Below are positions 28,216 to 41,800 of a stretch of 64,000 bases of DNA, in pieces. Origin of the DNA: Bugula neritina (lineage: Eukaryota > Bryozoa > Gymnolaemata > Cheilostomatida > Bugulidae); contig OZ037766.1 in NCBI GenBank assembly GCA_964035545.1, positions 10,551,722-10,615,721 on the forward strand, in the 5' to 3' direction. Position numbers and translations under genes: made by a program. The notes below the pieces were generated by a model, which ran no database searches, was not told the origin of the DNA, and saw only the letters and a list, made by a program, of their open reading frames with translations. Numbering within the stretch: the first letter of the stretch is position 1; each line of letters starts with the position of its first letter.

Positions 28216-30599
28216 CTAAAACTTTGTAAACTCATTGTTTGTACTGCATTTAGTGTAAAATGATTATTTTTCAACAATTCCTTTACACAAAAAATTATGT
28301 CTCATTGTAGTTTTTTTTTCATTATAGATTTGAGAATTGTTTTAATATTTGTAAAAGCCAAAAATAACGGTTTTACTATACTTTTATTTTTCAATCATTT
28401 CAGTAACATTTGTTTTTACATTATAGTGGAAATGTTTTTTAATCAATCTAAATACTTTTTAATCAGCAGCATGCACACCAGCTCTCTATTCTCATATTCT
28501 CCGCAGATTTACCTCTCATAAGAATAGTTTTGAGTTGTAGTTTGCATACCTGTATAGCTCATTACTAGCCATGTACTACGATCTCCAGAATAAATGGATA
28601 TCTTATGTAATTTTCTCTTTACTCAGTTTTAATTTTTTCCAAGTTATGTTGTCTTTGTACCTTTTTAGTTTGTATATACTTGTGACATTACTAAGTAATA
28701 GTATTGAAAGTTGATATTATTTACTAATGAAAACCTTTAATCATATAAATACTTTATTGTATTACATCAATCATATATTTATATATATTATATAATTTTA
28801 ATACAACTCCCATTAATTGCCTTAGTTTAATGTTTTATATAAATTAAGGGGCAAAATTGATGGATATTTTTAGTTTTTGTACATAATTGTATTCAGCCAA
28901 CTTACAAAGTTCTTGGTATCCTCATTAAACTGCAATTTTTTGCACACACTATACATAACTTCACTGCAGTGTGCCTATGGATTGGCAATACTTATTGATG
29001 TAAAACATATTTTTAAAGTTCTTGTAAAGGCTGACATTGTATAATTTATACAGTGCATGTATATAGCCATGTTAATACTCATTGGTCTAATTTTGTTACC
29101 CCTTCCGGAATATTCCGTTATGAATTAATACACAAATGTTTATTATAGAAATCAATGTTTTATTACACATATAAGTATTTTACTTGGACATATCTAATTG
29201 AATAGATAAAAATGTTCGAAGTATATTATACTGGACAAAAAATAATTACCATAGTTGCCCAAAATGAAGATAGTGATAGCTAATTTGTTGCAGTGCCACA
29301 AGAGAGCAGCATTATAGAAGATATGCTTTTTTTTACAAAGCACTATATATAACATGATTTTTTAAATTATGGCTATCTATAGCATTACAGTGTATGTACA
29401 GTTATTTTGCTATCAATGGCAAAATGTTGGATTGTAAATTCAAATATTCATTCACAAGCTATTAAAGTATCAGTTGTTTGAGCATAAAAGTTACTGTGCA
29501 TAAATGTCATGAAAGGATAAAGGATAAATTAGTGTGAGATCGCAGTTTCTTCCTAAATTATGACATAATTCTGTAAAACTACTAATATGTATAATATAAT
29601 AACATATTTTATACAAAAACTACATATTATATATGAATTAAAGGCAGAATAAGCTTTCATGTAAACTATAGTAGCCAAATTAGAAATTAAATTGTCATAA
29701 CATGCTGTGCAAACTTACATGTAGCATTATTTTGTTCGCTTGATGAGCAAGTATAATTGAAAGATAAAAAATTTATACCAACATTATTCTAGAAATATAA
29801 TGTCAATATATATTACTATGAGTGCTGTTGTGTTATTGTACAAGGCGAGTACGTATTGTTCACTTTGATTGAAAGTAATTAGGGAATTAAGTGATTCAAA
29901 TATTAGCACGTTAAAATTTGTGTGAACTGTAACTAAAGCCTTTTGAATAAAACAAGTTTGAACAGTTCTAAACTAAATATATTAGTGTGAGCACCGTACC
30001 AGTTTTGCACAAAAACTTTAATAAAAAAAATATTTTCTTTTGTAATTTGAAGTTGTCTTTTTACAATGCAAATTTTTTGTGAAAAGACAATCCCTTTTTA
30101 TAATAACACTATCGGTTTTAAAGGTATTTTCCTTTTTGCTTTTCATTTAGCATTTGTGAGTCTTGTTTGCAATTCATATTTTATCAATTAATTTTAGAAT
30201 TGAAATGCACCATATTATTAAATTGGTGGAGTATTTCAAGTCATAGTAAACCATTCCAATATAACTTGTATGTGGGTAACAAAGAAAGTAACACCGTGAT
30301 GTTCACTGTGCGCAAATTAGGTCACGTGATCGGCAAATTAATAACGGTTCAATGGTATTCTCTACGGTCAAGTGCCAGTGGTTACGGTCGCAACACGAGC
30401 GATAATTACAATAGTATTTATAATCATTAGCGTGAGTCCGTATCTACAGAATGCATTGATTCATGATTGTCATTGTATTACAGTTTACAACTACACAATT
30501 AGTATTACATGGTCAAATGGAAACTACTTGTTTAACCGTATTCTAAACAAAGCGCATGGCTTTTCAATGTTTAACATATAATAATTAGTGAATTATATG

Positions 30600-31720
30600 T
30601 GAACTGTGAAGTTGCATAGTGATAGTGATACTGATACTGATAGCTACAACTACAAGTACAATAACAATCACAATCAGTGAATCACAATGCAGATGCTCCT
30701 ATAAATGGTAATGTTGAGTTTCAATATATAGTTCTACTTAGTCTTAGGTATACTTATACTTATAGTTATAGGCTACAACATTAGGATTAATATGAATTTT
30801 AATTTTGATTAACTTCAACTTCAAGTGGTTTCAGTTTGATTAAAAACATGATGATCAAGTTCAAGTTATCCTTACGAAGTTTAAGTTGTACTCAGTCATA
30901 CTTATACTTATACTTATAGTTATAGCTATACTCATAGTCATACTCATACTGATGGTTATAGTGATTTGATACAAGTTTAGCTATAAGTTTAAGTTAAAGT
31001 TATACTTTTACTTAATCTAGATCTTATACTATTACTATTAGTATTACTATTAGTATAGTTATAGTTATACTTAATCTTATGTCTTATAGTGATGACTGGT
31101 GTAGTCATATTCAGAGTCATATGCAGTTAGTGTTCATCAAAAGTCAAAGTTGATTATTAACTCTAAGTTCAAGTTTAACGGTTAAACCTAAGGCCAAGCT
31201 AAGGCCAAGGGTGATACTGATAGTAATACTCACCAATCACTTTTACTTAACCTGAGTTTAACTTCAAGTTTAATTCGATGTTACTGCTAGTTATAAGCCT
31301 GAGGATTATGGTATTGGTTATCATCATTATTACTATTAGTATTAGGTTAATTTTCATTTTTAAGCAACCTCAGCATGCTCTAGATGATAATTTATAAATA
31401 TAGCAGTTATGAATTATAATTTGGGTAGTTGAAATAGTAGTTGTACTTGTATTCTCTGTCATAATCATAATGATGATATAAAATGAATAATAGAGTAATA
31501 ACACTAATAGAGTAATGCTTATACTATTACTATTAGTATTAATATTACTATTTGTAATACTAATAGAGTAATAGTTATAGTATTAGTAATATTAATAGCC
31601 ACAATCATACTCATACTCATAGTGATACTGATAACCCTAGTGTTAGTTACTATCACTATGACTATGTCTATAGGTATGACCTTGACTATAATCTTGAGTT
31701 GATGTTGTTTAATTATTTAA
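30600..31720. repeat. Degenerate TA-rich simple-sequence tract
   Basis: Dense, imperfect repetition of six- to eight-base words such as TACTTATAGTTA, ACTATTAGTATT and CATACTCATAG, interspersed on both strands without a fixed period. Similar tracts occur at about 580-1330, 46670-47110, 51280-51790 and 53020-53760, and inside both transposon copies. Confidence 0.7.
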
Positions 31721-32032
31721 AAAAAACATCATTATCATGAAATCTCTCACAAGAAGTAGAAGTAGGACTATTACTTTATTTAGGATGTTGTTACACTCAC
31801 ACTTATTATTATTATACCCTTATAATGTAGTTAAAAGATTGTTATTAAGTCTAACAAATCAATATTACATTCAACACACTTTTACTTTACCTGATCTTGA
31901 GCATCTAGTTAATATTTCTATTTCTAAATATTGTAACTTAATCAGTAAAGCTATGACTAATGACTATCAACATCAGATTTATATTTGATAAAGCATAATA
32001 AATTTAGCCTTCATCATTAGGATTATGGTTAG

Positions 32033-32223
32033 GGAGCAGCCATGGTCTAGGGAGTAGGGGTTAGAGCGTTTGCTTAGTGAACATGAAGTCATGGGTTTGA
32101 ACCCAGACAAAGGCCATTGGTAATGTTAGGAAGAGCATCTAGTCATAATTGCTCCTGTGCCTCATCTGAACAAGTCCTTAGCCCGATCTAATAAAAACCC
32201 TTTCCATCAGAGGTTTCTCACAG
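32033..32223 (+). repeat. tRNA-derived SINE with 13-bp target-site duplications
   Basis: A 191-bp insertion is flanked by perfect direct repeats GGATTATGGTTAG (32020-32032 and 32224-32236). The head is tRNA-like: an A-box region at 32043-32060 (TGGTCTAGGGAGTAGGGG), TTAGAGCG directly after it, and a B box GGTTTGAACCC at 32094-32104. A tRNA-unrelated body follows and shares CAAAGGCCATTGGTAATG...CCTCATCTGAACAAG with the diverged copy at 6170-6322. The duplications indicate insertion by target-primed retrotransposition. It is not a working tRNA, since the anticodon arm and acceptor stem do not pair well. Confidence 0.85.
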
Positions 32224-35200
32224 GGATTATGGTTAGCACTATGTGACTGTGTGTATATCAGCATGATTATCATTATGATAATATTTATTGTATTTCATAT
32301 TGTGAGTATTACATATTGATAATTATTAAATTTAATGATCAAGCTTATACTTACTAGTACTAATACAGTTATAGTAATGTACTTTATAGTACTACGATTA
32401 AAAGTAAGACTAAGTATTCAGCTGACAACTAATTACTAAGGAAGTAGTCTACTAACTATAAGTAATCAGTGATTACCAACATTAAGCATAATCACGATGA
32501 TGACTACTTGCAACCCTTATGATGATTACTTTATTTGTAGTATTATCTATATAATGGATTATTTGATAGAAAGTTATAGTTACAGTTATAACATTTGAAA
32601 CTGATGAAGTAGTAGTAAAAAGTATTAGAATTAGCATTGTGAATGTGACTCTTACTTCCTGGCTTTAGCTGATAGGGTTTGTAATGAGTAAAAGCAGCAC
32701 TCAAATGAATGATTGGATTCAAATTAACTCAGATTTGAGGAAATGAAATAAAAATGAAAAATAGATGTGTTCAAAACTTTTAGAAGCCCTGCAAAGTTGA
32801 ATACCTCTTAATTATTACATTTCTTAATGCAAATGATGAGTGTATATATAAGAATATAGGGTTTTGTTTGTTTCAACCAAGATCTCAGTCGTCTGCTACT
32901 ATTGAGCTGAGTATTATGACTTTTCATTTTTGAAATTTCAAAATTGTAATTTTCCTAGTATTGTTATGTTGTCTTATATTCAGATTGTTTGCAACAATCA
33001 AAGTTATTTGAAATAAATAATTTTCCTAAATTTTATAGCATTTTATTTTAATATGAGGTTAGTATTTCTATCTTTGTGCCATGCTTTGCGCTTCATCAAA
33101 TTTAACAATTACTAAATTTGTAAACTTGGGCTCAAATTCATGCTGTTGGATGCATTAAATTCTTTTTTTTGCTGCGAAAAAGTGTTTGTTATACTTGGAA
33201 GGTTATAAATGTTAAGATACTATTTTCTTTAAAAGTAAGTTTACATTACTATGTTATTCTACATACTCAGCCATACAAACATATTATCTGTGCATCGTAA
33301 GTATTACTTTTTATTAAATCTAAGCAACACTATGACTTTGTAGTTTATAAGAAATCTGTGTTATTAGAGTTTGAAGAAACTAATAAGTTGTTTGTCAGGC
33401 TGCAGGTTTTGAAATAGCTTTTACTAAATTTGCCTTTTTTTGCCTTGAAAATACTCATAAAAATGCATTTTAGTTATAGACATATAAAGCGTCAAACCTT
33501 GAAATGAATTATCACAAGGATAGCCCAATTCACTTATTTTCATTTATGTTCAGTTTTTAACTTAGTAACTGAACTTTGTTTGATAAAATCTATAAAATGC
33601 AAATACCTCGAACAAATGGACTGAACAAATATTCTAGAAACATTGTTCAATTTTGCTTTGGTTATTTTGAAAACTAAGGAGACAGTTATTAGCACTGGCT
33701 CAACTTGATTTTATCATTTTTTCAGTTGATCATCGTATAATAAAATAATGGGGCATTCAACAGTAAAATATATTAATATTTATTCCACAATCAATGTTTT
33801 GATATCAAGTTCTAGAAAAAAAAGTGCAGAGCAATGAGTATTCTACATGATGGTGTAGCCACCTCATCCAAGTTATCATCTAAAGATAGCAAAGTATTGT
33901 TGACTAAGAAGTTTAATGACATTCCCCACATTGTCTCTTATAGTTCCTGTATCCTGGTTGCTTTATAATCTCTGAGTCAGTATTTGCATTACATTGAGGG
34001 TGGTTGATGGCATGACTTGTTTGCCCTGCAATTCAAAATCGTACAGACTTGTTTTAAAACCACACATTGAATGCCGTTTATTTGTTTTTCTATTACTGTT
34101 AGTTTTAACTATGGTCATGCAATATACACGCCAGATACTGAAAAGTAGTATCTTAGCTTTTCGTACTTGCATGCTTCAGTGTAGTAGACTGTAATATATA
34201 ATACTACGGCAGTTTTCTTGTAGCTATATCAAAGGTGCCCTAGCCATTCTACTTACAGCTGAGCCCACACAATATCTATTGGCAATACAAATTAGAAATT
34301 ATGGTTCTATTCATGCAATGCTTTAATTTAGCTTGCACCGAAGCTATTTTTTGTTTCATTCTGTTCTACAAACTATGAATACAAAGTTTTAGCTTGAGCA
34401 GCAATTATGTTGCTGATGGTATGATTTCATTCAAATCATTCAATCAATGTAGGTAGTTAGTGTTAATACAAAACACTACTCCAAGTAGATTTGCAATTGT
34501 ACTGCTGCCTTATGCTGCTGCCTGTTTTATACTCCTGGGAGTTGTTGTAGCTGCAGTCCTAACTCAGTAATAGGTAGGCCATTGATTTTTCCTTTTCAAC
34601 TTTAGAGCGTTTACCTTCCAAGGTGATGATGGTGTTAGCATTGTGTAATAGTGCACAGGGCTCAACTGCATATACAAACATCCACTAGAGTACGCTAACC
34701 TTTTTCCATGCATTTTTAGAGCCTATAAACAAACTTATGAGGAATACAAGTCCTTACTGTATGGAGTTGATTGCTCTGTAAGGGCAATTTTTAGTATTAT
34801 ATGGTTGGATTTGTTAATTAAGCCTATTTGGTCATAGTGTATGGTGATAAAAGCTGGCATATTCACCTACAGCATTCAATGGCTGATCAGATAATGCTAC
34901 AGCACTCTGGAAGCTCCAGTTCTAACTACTCACTCAATATCGCCACTCCTCAACCTTGAATTTATTCGACTTGGTTTTTCATGTCCCGCCTTACTAATAT
35001 GAGTTGTTCTACATATATGTGTCAAGTTGAATAATTTCAAAGTTGCAGTTTTAATTTCATATTTACTATTTCACTTGACATGTGAATAAATTATTTAGAT
35101 TAAAAACTCAAAAGGTTGTTCATTGGGAGGTGATCATTGGGAGGTGTAGTCATGGGTGATTGATGTCTGCTGCATACATATTAAATAGAATTAAAATCTC

Positions 35201-35873
35201 TATGTACTTGTGCAACCAGGCTTACTCCTTACACACTGAACTGCCATGGGACTTGAATTGTATCTCCAAATATCCTGTAATACATTTACTTTCCTCTGCT
35301 ATTCAACTACTATAATAAACGGAATATGGGTTTCATCTTACCTTTTGTATTCATGTTCTAATATGTGTTATACACATCTCCCATTTCGAGGTCGTTCTAT
35401 TGTCAATGTTTGAAACTAGCAATACAATGCAGCAGTGAGTGGTCTAGTAATAAATTCAGACCAACTATTGATCAATGTGTTTACCAGAACAGTCAGCAAT
35501 AAAAAATACTGTTTATATCTTTATGTTGCAACTTGTATATATGTGCAACAATGGTGCTGTTTTATTTTTTGTATTTATGTATCTCTTGGTTTAGAGCTTG
35601 ACTGAACAAGTGGCACTTTCTGAAAACCATGGCATACCTTTAAACTGGCCAGATTTAACTTAACCACAATTGAATATATTTTTTAATCATAATAACTTGA
35701 AGATATTGGCTAGTTGATAGCCTGCAATGTTCTACTTACAATTAAGTTGAATAGACACACCTTTGGTGAAAATTCAAGTATAACTTTGGTAGCTATTGTG
35801 CTCTGTACTAACATATTGTCTTATGCATATTATTGTTCATCTCTTACAGGTATTAAGCCGTTAGCACGGAGTG

Positions 35874-38800
35874 ATGTCCGAACCAATGACAGAAGAGGAT
35901 CTGCTGCTTAGTCAGCATTCTTTTGATATTGATAACTTTTTAAAGGATTGTGACGTTGCTAATGAGTTCCCTATTAATGTCAGTGGGCATTCAGGTTTGC
36001 TGGGACCAACCAACATATGGTCCTCAACATCCAGCTCCACCGCTTGTAATGGATTTTCTTCTTTCCCTGGCCTCAGTGGCAGATACCCTGCTGAATGTAA
36101 TAATACTCAGTGGTCTACTTACACCCAGTCCCTGCAGGGCAAGGGGTCCCCCTTGAAGGACGGCTCCTTCACACCCCTGAGTCAGCCTGGGTCTGAGACG
36201 GAGAGTGACAACAGCTGGAGGTTTGACTCTGTCAGCTCTTTGGATTTTGGCAAATCCTCAGCTGATTGTGGCCACTATTACCCTGATGCAGCTAGCCAGT
36301 GGGGCAGGAAGGACGAAGATAGCAATGGCATATATGATCCGTTTAGAGGAAGCTCAGTGATAGATGACCTTGGCAGCATGCACATGATGGGTGCCGGAGA
36401 TCGAGAGAAATCACCTCTGAAGCGTAGTCAGTCAGCCAATGTTAGACCCACGTTTGCTGACGTGATGAAGAAGCCATCGTCACCAGGCAGCGAGCCACCA
36501 CCAACTCCAAGTCTGAGCAGCGAGGACCCCGTCTATGGCAGTCAAGACTCCCTCAACAGTCTGCAGGAGAAGAAGATAAAGCCGAAAGTGTTCAGACCGG
36601 CTCAACGCCGCCACGGTGGTTACCATGTACCACTTCCCATTAACCCGGACTCTAAGTACGGGCTTGATGATTTTGAGGTACATGAGGTTGGAGCTCAGCG
36701 GCCTGAGAGAAGTTTCAGTTGTGGTGATTCTATTGGGTGCTCACCGTCGCCAACCACAACGGTAGGCTCTGCAGGCGAGGAAGCTAGGGCTAAGCTCTGT
36801 GTGAATGGCAAGATCTTAACTGGGCAGTCTGGCTCAGCATCAAACTCGAGAGGGAAAGCCAACTGGTTTGATCCTAAGAGAATCTTTCAAAATGGTGGAT
36901 CCAGAGCGAGATCAGAGAGTGTGCCATGTGACACCATCCTCAACAACAACGTCTCGGCCAGGTTTGCTATGAATAGTTATTTATGGTATGAAATACTTGA
37001 GTTGTAGCAGGTGTGGCCGCAAATGCATTCACTGTATTGTTGGTTGCTCTCCTGTAAAATGGTTATTTGGAGTTGGTGGTCTCAGCCATAGGAAAGATAA
37101 CAACTAGTATGCAGTTTAGTAGGCAGGCAGCCTATTTGATAAATCACAATTTTATTTAAATTAACATCAGTAAGTGAAGGGGTTTGTACAGCTTGGCTGG
37201 TGTATTGTGGTGGAGTATGGTTATAATAATTGATCTCTCGAGTAGTTTTTGGTGAAACTAAGTGGGTATTGAATACAGTATTTTTTACTCTTTGTATTCA
37301 GAGCAACTTAGATTATAAAACAAATGTGTTCCACTTAACAGTCAAAGGATAGATTTTCAAGTTTTGCTTCAAATAAACAGTTTCCCCAGTCCAGTCTGTA
37401 CGAACCTGCAAAACATTCATGCCAATGTAGCTCTTACTACTTCTTAGCTAGTAGAATAATCAATTGTCATGATGTCATTGCTGCTTACATCCATGATGCA
37501 TGTATAGTTTGTATGTACATATACAATTATATAATACATAATCTTAGAGCTAATTACAAGCATATTCATATTGCTATTCGCGTTCAGAACTGCATGTAGT
37601 GTGGTAAGATTGACTACTAGTCGCAAGTATTCAATGTTGGAGTTTGTCACTTTTCAGGTCTTCTGGAGTCAAGACTGGAAGTACTAGGAACGAGCCTTCC
37701 TATATAAATAATCTGCACGCAGGAAATAACCCCAAGTCAGCCAAGCAAACCAACACAGATAGAGCTAAGCCATGTAAGTGAAATTGAGGTCAACTGATGA
37801 TTTTTTAGTTTTAAAATGCTTCATTTATGCTTTATTTGTTTTGGGTGATAATAGTCTTAGATATTAATATATTATCCCTCCATCCTCTGTCAGTTGCGTC
37901 CAACGGTACGGTTAGCATAGCGTTCATTTCACAATTTTTGAAGTGCAAAGTTATAACTTATTGTAATAGTTATGATATTGTTCTGGAGAAACCCTTGGTT
38001 TCTTGAGGGATTCAGTATGCTGAGCCAGTTTCTGCAACAAGGTAATATTTGTACTAACTTATAGGTTCTTGGAAATTTATAAAATAACATTTATGAGCAG
38101 TAGTGGAGAAACTGAGATAGCCTAAGTTCCTTAATTTTATTATAAAATAAACGAATTTGTTTCTAGGTATGATTTATAGAATCTCTCTTAGGCCATCTGT
38201 CTAATATCTAAGTTATCTGCTGACTACTAAGTTTCTTCTTAAACTGCCAACTATTTACTCATACTGGCTGAACATTTTAGTCATCCTCATATACTGGCAT
38301 TTTGCTCAGCAGCTAAACTGTAAACTAAGTTAAAATTGATAATTTGTTGCTGAGCAGCATGATGGGCGATACATGTGCAAGTTAAAATGCTAATGGTACA
38401 TAGAATTACTGTTTTTTACATAACCATTGGTAAATCAATTGCCTTGACTGATCTATCTAAGGGTCACTGCTATGTTTCAATGAAATATATTAATATAATT
38501 GCACATAATATTGTTCCTATTTTGGTCTATGAATCTCATTACATTTCAAAATGGTCGGTTAGTTAAATTCCAAATAAATCACCGTGAGTCAGGCTAAGGG
38601 AAAATTGTGTCAGCTTAAAGAGTTGGTCACTGCTGTTGCTGCCTTTTATTGAAAGTCTAGTGAAAACATGTAATCATGACTCCAACTTCAACTCTTTCCA
38701 AAGTTTACTATTTGAATTCGCACTCACTAAGCTCATGATGGCTAGCTAAACAGACATCTAGTTTGACAGCCACTGCCTATAATTTAAACTTTGTTAAGAT

Positions 38801-41800
38801 TTCAATGTTACACAGTTAGGTTTTAGTGAATTGTCTGTCTATATATTTCTATAGTTAGTCGACTAGTGAAAGCTTCTACTACTTGATATAGTTTATATTT
38901 GCTTTGTTTACAGCCATGAATGGTTCATCAGCAAATGTCAATGGAGAGAGCACTTCTGCATGTAATGGAAAACATGTCCCACCACCACCACCTATGTCTA
39001 AAGGTCAGCAATAATATAATATTAGTTATCATATAGTTAGAGTGGATAAGCTTGACTTGGTCCATCTCTTGTCCTGGAAAATAGTTTCAACTAATTCTGT
39101 CTCTTGACTAGACAGAATTATTTGAATAAGTAACTACGTTAGAAGAGTAAATGTAATGTAGCCAGATGAGACATGGGCTATAACAGGCCGTTTTTTAGTG
39201 AAAAGAAAACTAGAAAAACTTGAACAGCTACACATATGGATTCTTAGATTGAGTGGTGATGGCTCACGGCTTGACACTGACTAGCTCAAAAACTGACTTT
39301 GTTAATAGTAAATTCTGTCATAAGCTACCCAAAGATAGCGTTAAACCTTACAATTTGTAAGTCCGGCACCCACAACTCCCCCACTCTGGACTCAATCCAC
39401 TCTATCAGTCCTTGAATGCCCAACTAATACTGTGATCTGGTGTACTCAACATAAAGCAGTATCGACTGTTATGACTTTCTCAACACCTTTACAGCTTACA
39501 GTTTATATAACCACGGCTTAGACCCACACACTATTAGCCTGCCATCTCACACCTCACTGAACTTCTCTGTTAATGTGACACATTCAGTGCACAAACTCTG
39601 CCCTGTACAGTAGTTACAGTGAGATGTCTACTAGCAGCTGCTAGTGTGAACTAAGTGATGTAATGCTTGTATTGGATCTGCAAGGTTGTGATGTTTGGAG
39701 GAGTACAGGATTTGAGTTTGTGGTGTAAATAACTAACCGTGTCTGTGTCGGTTTCTGCAAGGAGTGCGTGCTCATGATGTAGAGTATAGACACTGTAGTG
39801 TGTAGACAGTATTGTAGATGTTGTACAATGTAGACAGTATAGAATGTAGACAGTATAGAATGTAGACAGTGTAGAATGTAGACAGTGTAGAATGTAGACA
39901 ATGTAGAATGTAGAAAGTGTAGAATGTAGACAGCATTGTAGAGAGTGCTATATATAGTAAGCCTATGGGATTGTTACCAGCGTTGCATTATATTTTATGA
40001 TTTCCAGGTCCATGGCAGATGCCTGGCTGTGTGAAGCTGGCTAAGATTATGGCGGTGGAGTTGTTAAAGTATATACTTTTGGCTATCATGTTTATTATGG
40101 GAGTAATTGGACAAGCGTAAGTACCTTAAACACATTAATTCCTTCCCCAACTAAACTAACTATTCTTTACAGTCTAATTAAGTTACTGACTAGTTTCTAG
40201 TAGCTTCGTCTTGATGGGCTGATTTGGTTATTTTGATTGCAGTAGCTTGGGGTTAATAGAGTAATAAAATGCTAACTTATTCTAAACAAAATATTCTCAC
40301 ATATCACGCACTCTGGGGAATAGTCTACTTTTATCATCACTTCCTGGCGTTTCATCGAATGTTTGCGTTGCTCCGGGAGCATAGTTACGAGGTGAATAAC
40401 GCTGCAGCATTCCTTGCACTCTGCTCATTTGTCTTTGTTAAATATGCAAATCATTTTCTATAGTACCCTTGCTGTTCTTTGATACTCTACTCTACGCCTT
40501 ACTTGAGAATTATTACCTGCAGCGTGTATGCCATACTCCAGAATTTACCTGCAGATTGTATGTTGTACTGAAAGCTGCAATAATCATGCTCAGAATTATT
40601 ACACACCTTGTTATATTGGGGTCATTTTGTGAACTTTAATACATCTCTATTTATTGATATACTGAAGTTTTTGAGCTTGGGTTGTAAATTGACATCTTTG
40701 GCCGAACCTAGAATTTTACTCTTGTTTAATATTGGATAGTGAATGTAAAATTTTAATCAGAGCTTTAAAAAAGCTCAAAACCACTCATATGCAGAATGGG
40801 CTGTGAATGTAAACTGTAGCCTTTACCCTAACTAACCTATTTGATTAAAGTAGTAGAGTATAGATTAGATATGAACACAAGTACAATACTCTAATAGATA
40901 CAGAAGAGATAAGACTGACGAGTAGGTCTGCATATAATATGATATAACATGTACATAACTGTAATATGATAATGTGGCATTACATGTACACATACTACAC
41001 AATGCGTAATATGATATGCTGTCTCATGTAGTAAGAGTATATAGCAGTTTCAACACACATTGTATAATGCACTCTGTTTATTTTACAGGTTATACTACAT
41101 CTTCTACCATGCTTATGTAGCATTCGCCACTGGCTTCACATATCTAGCTGTCAAAGTTGGACTCAATAGCAAATCTGAAAATGAAAATGACTTCAATTCT
41201 TTTACACAAAATGTTGAACAATTTACTGTTGGTTTGAAAGAAAATATAAAACTACCTGAAACAAGTGAGTAGTGGTTTATACGTTACTTTCTACTGCATG
41301 CACTAAGTGATATATAGATTAAGTATATTGTTCCTTCCACTATGGTATTTCTATGACATTGTCTAAGGTTAGAGTGACATGATATATCAGGTGTTATCCC
41401 TTCTCTAAACTAGTAAAACCTGTGGCTGTGATTACCACCATAAATAAACAAACATTTAGATGAGTCTGACAATAACTAGTCGAGGAACTAGCTGCTGGTG
41501 GCCTTATTTACCATCTGGTAAATTCTTTTGTAATGGTGATATTCATATTTCCTTATGTTTTATCAAATAGATTTTTATTAGTTGGGTAATCTGTAAAGAT
41601 AATATTATATAGTTTCTCATCAAAAAAGATTGCATACTTTCACGACAGGGGTTTTTCCCAACCTTAGTTGTAAGCTCGTAGGCTATCAAAGACAACTTTG
41701 TGCATACATGCAAGTAAGTAGAACAGCTGCTCCTTTACCAAGTAAAAGTTTGGTGAACTCAACTGTTTGAACTGACTGCAGGTGAAGAAGCCATGAGGCG

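Larger units (their letters stand above)
27911..35873. other. Intergenic region between the astacin and DNAJC14-type genes
   Basis: An 8 kb stretch without a supported coding exon. It begins with the astacin 3' UTR (AATAAA at 28210). About 30600-32640 is largely degenerate TA-rich simple sequence (TACTATTAGTATTA, ACTTATACTTATAG words), interrupted by the SINE at 32033-32223. An acceptor-like CTCTTACAG at 35840-35848 suggests that the DNAJC14-type gene has an upstream non-coding exon somewhere in the right part. Confidence 0.5.

Noticed and set aside
32033-32110. Functional tRNA gene
   Set aside because: A and B boxes are present but the arms do not pair into a cloverleaf. The body and target-site duplications show a SINE.
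36480-36683. Minus-strand open frame within the first DNAJC14 exon
   Set aside because: It is a shadow of the long plus-strand exon, which joins in phase to the J-domain exons.
39360-39460. Third SINE copy
   Set aside because: A B-box-like GGATTGAGTCC exists on the minus strand, but the shared SINE body is absent and the A-box spacing does not fit.
39641-39901. Open frame on the minus strand with repeated FYTVYI-type words
   Set aside because: It is only the translation of the 16-bp tandem repeat and has no independent support.
39784-39943. CRISPR-like array
   Set aside because: The units are contiguous 16-mers with no unique spacers, in an animal intron. It is a minisatellite.
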